Source: Culturomica massiliensis (GTDB lineage Bacteria > Bacteroidota > Bacteroidia > Bacteroidales > Marinifilaceae). From it: DNA of 64,000 nt. How positions within the stretch are numbered: the stretch's first letter is position 1; the number at the start of each line of letters is the position of its first letter. This document shows positions 25,773 to 33,367 of this stretch, one piece after another. The notes below the pieces were generated by a model. The model saw only the letters and a list, made by a program, of their open reading frames with translations, was not told where the DNA came from and made no database searches. The translations under genes were made by a program, and so were the position numbers. The stretch is taken from positions 3,368,187 to 3,432,186 of the forward strand of contig NZ_LT594621.1 of assembly GCF_900091655.1 (NCBI RefSeq), read 5' to 3'.

Positions 25773-28700
25773 ATGGATAAACTGATTAAACGTCGTGTTT
25801 TGATTTCAATGCTTTTCATCGGTTTAACGCTGATGGGGTATTTTTCCTATAGCTATCTGCCTATGGAACTCTATCCGAATGCTGAATTGCCGATGCTGAG
25901 TGTAAATATTACGACAACGAATGAACTTGATCCGAAGTATATCGAGAGTCAGGCTGCTATTCCGGTAGAAGGTGTGATAAGTGCCCTGGAAGGGGTTGAG
26001 AAGATCGAAACCCAGATTTCCACCCGGAATGCCCGGATTACGGTTACGTTCGTGAAAAGTACTGATATCAAGTATGCTTACCTGAAATTGGAAGAAAAGA
26101 TCAAGGCGATTACGGCAAATATACCTGACGAATTCAGAATTTCGGTAAACAAAGCTCCGACCGGGATGGTGAATTCTCAGTTTATGACTTTATTTGTCTT
26201 AAGTGATGAGGATGTCGACTATGTACGCAGTGTCACTGACGCAGATATTGCTCCGATATTGGAAAATATCGATGGGGTGGCTGCCGTGTCGGTTATGGGA
26301 GGACGCCAGAAAAGCATCGAAATTATTATCGATCAGGACAAGTGTGATGCTTTAAAGTTGACTACTTCTCAAATCAGTTCGCTCATTAGCCGGAATATGG
26401 CAGAAAAAACCTTTGCCGGTCCGGCTTATGAAAATAACAGGCGTTATTTTGTCAATGTAACGGCAGAGTATTTGAAAACGGAAGACCTGGGGAATATTGT
26501 CGTTGCCCAGGGACCGGTGTTGCTGAAGGATATCGCTGAAATCCGCTTCGGAATTAAAGAGGAAGAATCTTACTCCCGGGTGAACGGCAAGGAGGTGATA
26601 ACCTGTATTGTCGCGAAATCTCCACAAGTCAATGTTATCGAGTTGTCGGAGCGGGTCAGAGCGGAGATCGGTAAACTAAATGCGGAATTAGAGACGAAAG
26701 GAGTCAGTATAAAGATCGATACGGATGTGGCGGAGACCATGAATGAGAATATCGATACGATTGTCAATCTGGGTTTGACGGGTGCAATCCTGGCGATTTT
26801 TATTCTTTATCTTTTCTTGCGGAATTTGAGGATTGTAACGATTATTGCTTTCGCGATCCCGATTTCGGTTTTTTCTTCTTTCTATTTCTTTTATTTGAGC
26901 GGGATAACGATCAATACGCTTACGTTGACGGGAATTGCTCTGGCGGTCGGGATGTTACTCGATAACTCTGTCGTCGTCATGGAGAATATATTCCGTTTGC
27001 GGGGGATTGGTGTGTCTGCTGAGGAAGCATCAGTGAGGGGGACGAAAGAAGTATGGAAGGCAATTCTGGCGGCGACTTTGACGACAATTACCGTTTTTCT
27101 GCCTTTTGTGTTTGCCGACAATTACATGATCAAGCTGATCGGTGAGCATGTGGGTGTATCTATTGTGGCGACACTGACTATTTCTCTGGTCGTGGCTTTG
27201 TTGCTGGTTCCTATGGCAGTGAATTATTTTATGACCAGAAAGGATCATCCCGTTAATTTCAGTTCCCTTTCTATTTACAGCCGGCCGGTGCAGGTTTATA
27301 TCGCTATTTTAAAATATTGTCTGCGTAAACCGGCGCAGATCGTTATCGGGTCGATTCTTGCATTGATCATAACAATTGTGTTGTCACTGACATTGACGCT
27401 CAATACATTGAAAGAAGTGGAGTCGGATACTTTCGAGGTGTATATTACTTCTCCGACGGGGTATACGCTTGGCCGTACCGACGATATGATCCGCCGTTAT
27501 GAGGAGGAATTGCTCGGAGTGCCTGAAATTGAACAGATTACTTCCAAAATATATGCAGAAGATGCCAATGTCAGTATTAAGCTGAAAAAGGATTTTAAAA
27601 ATATCGATCAGAAATCGCTGAATGAGGTCAAGAGTATGGTGTTGGATAAGGCCCGGCGATTACGGATCTGGAACATCAGTCTGGAAGCCCGGAGTAGCAG
27701 CCAGAATTTCCAGGGTGGTGGAGGAAGTGCCATTATGGGTGGTGGGGAAGAACTGCTCAAATTGATGGGAATGGGAAATCAGACGGAGAAGATTATCATC
27801 AAAGGACAGGATTTTGAGAAAATGGAGAATCTTGCTGAATATGTGGAATATCAATTGCAGGATCTGGAAAATATTAATTATGCCTGGGTAAATACTTCAC
27901 GGGGGAAGCCGGAAGCCCGTATTCAGTTCGACCAGTATCTGATGGGGATCTATGACGTGACACCCAATAATGTGGTGACGGAATTGGTGAATTTTGCTCC
28001 TGAGAATACGACTCAAATCAAATATAAGGCCGGAGATGAGGAATATGATATCATCATTAAAGACAAAGAATTTGCAGAGGCGGATGAGGATGATAAACAA
28101 AAGCAGCGTAATTTGGATGAGCTGCGGGAAATGAAAGTCACGAATCAGAACAGTTCCCTGATTGATTTACGGAGTTTCAGCACGATTAATCTTACACGCG
28201 GACAAGGCAACATTACCCGGGTAAATCAGGATAAAGAGATCGAGGTCAGGTATAGTTTCGTTTCGGATGTCAATGAGTCGAAAGAGTTTTTGGAGGCCGC
28301 CCGGACCGAGATTGATGAGATGGTGCAGAAATTGGATATCCCGTCCGGTTTGGCTGTCGAAGTCGTGCATGAGGAAAACGAGACGGAGGAATTCACATTC
28401 CTGATTTTGGCCGCTTTCGTTATCATTTTTATGATTCTGGCTTCTGTTTTCGAATCGTTGAGTGCCCCTGTCGTATTGATGTTTGCCATACCCTTGGCGG
28501 CTATCGGTTCGTTACTGGCGTTATTGTTTACCAATAATTCGCTGATGAATGCGAATGTAATGATCGGTTTTATTATCCTGATCGGTATTGTGGTAAACAA
28601 CAGTATTATTCTGATCGATTATACCTCTTTACTGAGGCGGCAAGGAAACCGGAAATTACGGGCGTTGTTGCTGGCGGGTATTTCCCGTTTGAGGCCGATT

Positions 28701-30518
28701 TTAATAACGGCAATTACGACGATTGTGGCTATGGTGCCGTTAGCGATGGGGAAAGGTGAGTTTGTCGCCGGGTTAGGTGCTCCTTTTGCTATTACGGTGA
28801 TCGGCGGATTGACAATGAGTACTTTGTTGACATTGGTAATTATTCCTACCTTATATTCCGGGTTGGAGGATGCGTTAAGACGTCTCCGCACCCAGAGTCT
28901 TACCATGAAAATTCTGCAATTGACATTATTGTTGGTTGCTGTGATATGTATTATGGTGTTCTCCGATTCGTTACTGTGGCGGATTGCTTATCTGATAGGG
29001 GCTGTCATTCTGGTGCCGGGAGTGACCTGGTTTATGGAAGGGAGTCTGCGCCGGGCCAACAGCCATATTATTCCGGAAGACCGGGAAATTACAATTCAGG
29101 TACGGAATCTGGTAAAAATTTATGGACGTCCCTCTGAATTTAAGCGTGAATGGCTATCCGGGCAGCGGATTCGGGAACGGCTTGGGCTGAAAGAAGAATA
29201 CCGGAATTGGAAAGATTTACGGCTTTTGTTCTGGCTTGTGCCGTTGGCAGTATTCTTTTTTTATTTTGTGTATTATTACCAGGAAAATACATTCTGGGGA
29301 ATGTTGTTTGCTATTCTGACATGGCTGTTGTTTATTCGCCTTCTCAGGATAGGACAAGAATTCCTGATGTTCCGTAACCGGCGTTTTCTGGGACGGATTG
29401 TGCGGGTGACCAGATTTGTATTGTATTATTTTTCTCCTTTTGTGACCGTTATATGGGCTATATTCAGATTCCATAGCGGAGGCGGTCCGGTTATGCTGGG
29501 CATGTTGTGGTATGCCGGTATTCTGGTGAAATATCTCTCAGATCGTATTCATAAGTATAATATCAATATCGATTTGATAGACGGGAGTTTCCGGGTTTTG
29601 CGGAAAAGTTTTTACCGTATGGCTACCAAAGTGCCGGTGATCGGTTACCGCAAAAAACCTTTTAAGGCTTTGAATGCCGTGTCTTTGGATATTCACACCG
29701 GTATGTTTGGGTTGTTGGGTCCGAATGGGGCCGGCAAGACGACGTTGATGCGTATTATTTGCGGTGTATTCGAGCAGAGTTACGGTAAAATATTTATCAA
29801 TGGCATAGATACACAGGAGAAACGGGAAGAATTACAGGGATTGATCGGGTATCTGCCACAGGAGTTCGGTACCTATGAAAATCTGACTTCCTGGCAATTT
29901 CTGGAATACCAGGCATTGTTGAAAGGTATTTATGAAAAGGAAACACGGGTACGACGGATCAGGGAAGTACTTGAGGCGGTACACATGTATGAAAATAAGG
30001 ACAAAAAAATCGGGGGCTTCTCCGGCGGTATGAAACAGCGTATCGGTATAGCACAGACACTGCTTAATCTGCCACGTATTTTAGTCGTCGATGAACCGAC
30101 AGCCGGTCTGGACCCGAGAGAACGTATCCGTTTCCGGAATTTGTTGGTAGAACTGTCCCGCAACCGGATTGTAATATTCTCTACTCATATTATTGAGGAT
30201 ATTGCCAGTTCCTGTAATCAGGTCGGCGTTATTAACAAGGGATCGTTGAAATATCACGGGACACCTTCGGAAATGGTCGGTATTGCCAAAGACGTGACCT
30301 GGGTATTTGAAGTTTCGCTGGAAGAATTTGCTCAATTACCACCGGAATTGTTGATCGTACATCATATCCGTATGGGCGAAAGTATCCGGGTAAGATGTCT
30401 TTCAGAAACCCAGCCTGTCCCGAACGCTGTCCGGACAAACCCTGTATTGGAAGATTCTTATTTGTGGCTGTTGAGAGGGGTAAAGCTGGCAAATAATGAA
30501 CAGATTATTACACAATAA
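25773..30518 (+). CDS. RND permease fused to a split ABC ATPase
   Basis: The protein has 1581 aa from the ATG at 25773 (an upstream TTG is less likely). Residues 1 to about 1035 are a complete RND permease with TM4 motif LLDNSVVVMEN (Asp397, Asn398) and TM10 GIVVNNSIILID. Two more helices follow (about 1045-1095). The ABC part then opens with ITIQVRNLVKIYG (A-loop Tyr1117), but Walker A GPNGAGKTT comes only at 1316-1324. About 176 extra residues carrying four predicted helices lie between. Signature FSGGM is near 1415, Walker B ILVVDEP near 1435, and H-loop STHIIED follows. No frameshift is visible. The natural membrane partner of the ATPase is the ABC-2 protein encoded next. Confidence 0.9.
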   Translation: MDKLIKRRVLISMLFIGLTLMGYFSYSYLPMELYPNAELPMLSVNITTTNELDPKYIESQAAIPVEGVISALEGVEKIETQISTRNARITVTFVKSTDIKYAYLKLEEKIKAITANIPDEFRISVNKAPTGMVNSQFMTLFVLSDEDVDYVRSVTDADIAPILENIDGVAAVSVMGGRQKSIEIIIDQDKCDALKLTTSQISSLISRNMAEKTFAGPAYENNRRYFVNVTAEYLKTEDLGNIVVAQGPVLLKDIAEIRFGIKEEESYSRVNGKEVITCIVAKSPQVNVIELSERVRAEIGKLNAELETKGVSIKIDTDVAETMNENIDTIVNLGLTGAILAIFILYLFLRNLRIVTIIAFAIPISVFSSFYFFYLSGITINTLTLTGIALAVGMLLDNSVVVMENIFRLRGIGVSAEEASVRGTKEVWKAILAATLTTITVFLPFVFADNYMIKLIGEHVGVSIVATLTISLVVALLLVPMAVNYFMTRKDHPVNFSSLSIYSRPVQVYIAILKYCLRKPAQIVIGSILALIITIVLSLTLTLNTLKEVESDTFEVYITSPTGYTLGRTDDMIRRYEEELLGVPEIEQITSKIYAEDANVSIKLKKDFKNIDQKSLNEVKSMVLDKARRLRIWNISLEARSSSQNFQGGGGSAIMGGGEELLKLMGMGNQTEKIIIKGQDFEKMENLAEYVEYQLQDLENINYAWVNTSRGKPEARIQFDQYLMGIYDVTPNNVVTELVNFAPENTTQIKYKAGDEEYDIIIKDKEFAEADEDDKQKQRNLDELREMKVTNQNSSLIDLRSFSTINLTRGQGNITRVNQDKEIEVRYSFVSDVNESKEFLEAARTEIDEMVQKLDIPSGLAVEVVHEENETEEFTFLILAAFVIIFMILASVFESLSAPVVLMFAIPLAAIGSLLALLFTNNSLMNANVMIGFIILIGIVVNNSIILIDYTSLLRRQGNRKLRALLLAGISRLRPILITAITTIVAMVPLAMGKGEFVAGLGAPFAITVIGGLTMSTLLTLVIIPTLYSGLEDALRRLRTQSLTMKILQLTLLLVAVICIMVFSDSLLWRIAYLIGAVILVPGVTWFMEGSLRRANSHIIPEDREITIQVRNLVKIYGRPSEFKREWLSGQRIRERLGLKEEYRNWKDLRLLFWLVPLAVFFFYFVYYYQENTFWGMLFAILTWLLFIRLLRIGQEFLMFRNRRFLGRIVRVTRFVLYYFSPFVTVIWAIFRFHSGGGPVMLGMLWYAGILVKYLSDRIHKYNINIDLIDGSFRVLRKSFYRMATKVPVIGYRKKPFKALNAVSLDIHTGMFGLLGPNGAGKTTLMRIICGVFEQSYGKIFINGIDTQEKREELQGLIGYLPQEFGTYENLTSWQFLEYQALLKGIYEKETRVRRIREVLEAVHMYENKDKKIGGFSGGMKQRIGIAQTLLNLPRILVVDEPTAGLDPRERIRFRNLLVELSRNRIVIFSTHIIEDIASSCNQVGVINKGSLKYHGTPSEMVGIAKDVTWVFEVSLEEFAQLPPELLIVHHIRMGESIRVRCLSETQPVPNAVRTNPVLEDSYLWLLRGVKLANNEQIITQ

Positions 30519-30526
30519 ACGATTGA

Positions 30527-30561
30527 AGCTAAAGGCGCTTTCCGGTGGCCTTTGGCTTTTT
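30527..30561 (+). terminator. Terminator-like hairpin between exporter genes
   Basis: The stem agctaaaggc / gcctttggct, with one wobble pair, is followed by a T tract (30557-30561). It lies between the RND-ABC fusion and the last ABC-2 gene, so it could attenuate expression of the last gene. Confidence 0.5.
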
Positions 30562-30578
30562 AGACTTTAGACATTGAT

Positions 30579-31280
30579 ATGAAACAATTTTTCGATACCT
30601 TATTACGCTTGTCGCATTACAATGTAAAGATCGTATTTGGGAATAAGTTTATTTATTTTGTATTGAGTGCTGTCGCTTTTTTTATCCTGACGGTGATCCT
30701 CAATCTGGTTTCCGATTCCGAAATTACGGAGAGTACGGGGTATAATATGTTGCTGGTGCCTTCTGTCCTGTTGATATTTTATCCGATGTGTTTCGGGATT
30801 CAGAATGATCAGGATGCCAAGATTATCGAAATTATTTTCGGAATACCGAATTATCGCTATAAAGTGTGGTTGTTCCGTTTGCTGATCGCTTATGTCATTT
30901 GTTTCGCCATTACACTGGGGTTGTCGCTGCTTACGGATTGGCTGTTGGTGGAAGTAGCACCGGTAGAGCTTACGCTTCAGGTTTTAGTACCGGCTTTTTT
31001 TATCGGTACACTTTGTTTTATGCTTAGTACGATTATTAAAAACGGAAACGGTACGGCGGTCGTTATTATTATTATCGGCTTGATATTTTTTATTATGCGC
31101 AATACCTTAGGAGCCAGTAAATGGAATGTTTTTCTGAATCCTTTCGATCTGCCTTTGGATAAAAATCCTGCTGTTTTTTACAGTATTGTGTTGAGTAACC
31201 GTATTATTTTGTTGATAGCTTCTGTAATATGTCTGTTGACAGGACTTTACCAAACACAAAACCGGGAACGATTTATTTGA
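30579..31280 (+). CDS. ABC-2-type membrane permease, last gene of the exporter locus
   Basis: The 233-aa protein is hydrophobic with about six helices and the general pattern of ABC-2 permeases. It has a cytoplasmic N-terminus, then helices near 28-48, 60-75, 100-120, 130-150, 155-172 and 205-225. It has no ectodomain. Because it lies 60 nt after the RND-ABC fusion, I infer that it forms the transmembrane half for that fused ATPase, parallel to the first ATPase/permease pair at the start of the locus. It converges directly on dnaG, whose stop abuts its own. Confidence 0.7.
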   Translation: MKQFFDTLLRLSHYNVKIVFGNKFIYFVLSAVAFFILTVILNLVSDSEITESTGYNMLLVPSVLLIFYPMCFGIQNDQDAKIIEIIFGIPNYRYKVWLFRLLIAYVICFAITLGLSLLTDWLLVEVAPVELTLQVLVPAFFIGTLCFMLSTIIKNGNGTAVVIIIIGLIFFIMRNTLGASKWNVFLNPFDLPLDKNPAVFYSIVLSNRIILLIASVICLLTGLYQTQNRERFI

Positions 31281-33230
31281 TTATTTAACTCCGGTACGAC
31301 CGAGCTTTTCGTTCAGACGGGCCCGGATGCGGTTGATGGCATTTTTCTTTTTAATCCAGGTCAGAATTTCCTCTCCGTTACCGCTGTTTTGGAGTTCTAA
31401 GATTTTATTGTCGGCTTGCCGGGTCATTATTTCTACCCGTCGCATTTTGTAATTATCTACGATCTTAGGGAGTAACTCGGAAAAAAGACGTTCTTCTTTG
31501 ACAACGCTGCTTTCCTTCTCCGTCCACATTTTGCTTAATTCGTAAGGTTCGCTGAGGATGTCGGCAGCGATGCTGCTGATGGCAGGATCAGTATGACCGA
31601 TGAAAAATTTAGCCGGAATAAAGCCGGGTGTCTTATAATGAGCCCGATATTCTTTTTGAATTTCACAGAAGCCGGGATTAAACATTTCGAGTTCGTCTTC
31701 TCCGAGTTCTTCGATGATGTATTCGCCGACACTGACAGAGTAGGTGCCGTTATCCCGTTTTTCTTCGTATAACTCCTGGTTGCCGAATAACAGCAGGTAA
31801 CGTATCAGTACACTTTCTTCGGTTTCGCAAAGTTTTTCCGTACTGTATACCGGAGGTGTTTTTTCCTGGGATTGAACCGGATGTGTTTGCTGATGCCGGA
31901 CAATATGTTGGTGTGCGGCATCTGCGTTTTTACCTGTACGTATACGGGCGATTTCATTGTATAAAACGGTCTCTTCCACCTGCATGAGGGTCGCCGTTTC
32001 ACGTACATATACCGAGCGGGTGATGCTGTCGGGTATGAGCGATATGCTGCGCACGATTTCCGTAATCAGACGGGCTTTTTCGATAGGATCATTACCGGCC
32101 TGATCCAGCAACAGCTTTGTTTTGAAGCTGATAAAATCCGTTTCATGATTTGTGATGTATTCCGATAATTCCTGGGGGGTACGCGATTGGGAGAACGAAT
32201 CGGGGTCTTCGCCGTCAGGTAGTAACAATACCCTTACATTTAATCCTTCTTCAAGCACGAGATCGATTCCCCGGAGAGAAGCTTTTATACCGGCAGCGTC
32301 CCCGTCGTAAATGATCGTAACGTTTGGGGTAAGACGGCGGATCAGCCGTATTTGTTCGACTGTCAGAGATGTTCCGGAAGAGGCTACCGTGTTCTCGATA
32401 CCTTTTTTATGGAAAGAAATAACGTCCAGATAGCCTTCTACCAGGTAACAACGATTGTGTTGAACAATACTTTTTTTGGCAAAATAGATACCGTATAAAG
32501 TGCGGCTTTTGTGATATATTTCCGATTCGGGCGAATTGAGGTATTTGGCGCTTTTTTTGTCGTTCGTCATGATACGGCCGCCGAAAGCGATGATTTTTCC
32601 GGCGATATCCCGTATCGGAAAGATAACACGTGCCCGGAACCGGTCGAATAGTCCTTTTTCGGATTCGATAGTCAAACCGGTTTTGACCAGGTACTCTTTT
32701 TTGTAACCTTTGGCGAGGGCTGCTTGGGTAAGACCGTCCCACTTTTCGGGACAATAACCTAGGCCGAATTTCTCGATTGTCTGTGCGTCCAGGCCTCTTT
32801 TGTGCAGATACCCCAAACCTACCGATTTACCTTCGTCTGTATGTAATAACTGATCGACAAAAAATTCTTCAGCAAAGTTTGTGACGATAAGCATACTCTC
32901 CCGTTCACTTTTTTCTTTCTTTTCCTCTTCGCTGAGCTCTTTTTCTTCAATGGTGATATTATAGCGGGCTGCCAGGTAACGAAGGGCTTCCACATAAGAC
33001 ATCTGTTCGTGTTCCATGATGAAATTAACGGCATTTCCGCCTTTCCCGCATCCGAAACATTTGTATATCCCTTTGGAGGGAGAAACGGTAAATGAACCGG
33101 TTTTTTCGTTATGAAAGGGACAACAACCGACATAGTTTACACCTCTTTTTTTGAGGCTGACGAAGTCGGAAACAACCTCGTAAATGTCGGCAGCATCGAA
33201 AATCTTTTGTATGGTGGCCTGATCGATCAT
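31281..33230 (-). CDS. dnaG: DNA primase
   Basis: The 649-aa primase has the N-terminal zinc-binding domain (CCPFHNEKTGSF...KCFGCGKGGNA), the catalytic core with Toprim motifs (YLVEGYLDVISFHKKG and IIYDGDAAGIKAS), and a C-terminal helicase-interaction region. It makes RNA primers for DnaB-dependent replication. The -7 element TATCTTTG lies only 4 nt upstream of the start codon, which suggests a very short or absent leader. The stop codon abuts the stop of the convergent ABC-2 gene. Confidence 0.96.
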   Translation of the reverse strand: MIDQATIQKIFDAADIYEVVSDFVSLKKRGVNYVGCCPFHNEKTGSFTVSPSKGIYKCFGCGKGGNAVNFIMEHEQMSYVEALRYLAARYNITIEEKELSEEEKKEKSERESMLIVTNFAEEFFVDQLLHTDEGKSVGLGYLHKRGLDAQTIEKFGLGYCPEKWDGLTQAALAKGYKKEYLVKTGLTIESEKGLFDRFRARVIFPIRDIAGKIIAFGGRIMTNDKKSAKYLNSPESEIYHKSRTLYGIYFAKKSIVQHNRCYLVEGYLDVISFHKKGIENTVASSGTSLTVEQIRLIRRLTPNVTIIYDGDAAGIKASLRGIDLVLEEGLNVRVLLLPDGEDPDSFSQSRTPQELSEYITNHETDFISFKTKLLLDQAGNDPIEKARLITEIVRSISLIPDSITRSVYVRETATLMQVEETVLYNEIARIRTGKNADAAHQHIVRHQQTHPVQSQEKTPPVYSTEKLCETEESVLIRYLLLFGNQELYEEKRDNGTYSVSVGEYIIEELGEDELEMFNPGFCEIQKEYRAHYKTPGFIPAKFFIGHTDPAISSIAADILSEPYELSKMWTEKESSVVKEERLFSELLPKIVDNYKMRRVEIMTRQADNKILELQNSGNGEEILTWIKKKNAINRIRARLNEKLGRTGVK

Positions 33231-33234
33231 GGCG

Positions 33235-33242
33235 CAAAGATA
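33235..33242 (-). promoter_or_regulatory. -7 element immediately upstream of dnaG
   Basis: The minus strand reads TATCTTTG, matching TAnnTTTG, ending 4 nt before the ATG. If used, the transcript starts at or next to the start codon. Confidence 0.45.
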
Positions 33243-33290
33243 AAATATAAAACGTTTATATAGGCAGAATGAAAGCTGGTATAAGTCTTT

Positions 33291-33320
33291 TTTAATAAAA
33301 AAACGGAGTCGGAGACTCCG
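33291..33320 (-). terminator. Terminator of the MG2/TonB-plug gene
   Basis: The stem cggagtc / gactccg (33304-33320, 3-nt loop) is followed on the minus strand by a long T-rich tract. Confidence 0.8.
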
Positions 33321-33367
33321 CTTTAGGGGTTTGTCAACAATCTCACAGGTAACTGTTGATAAGTTGA

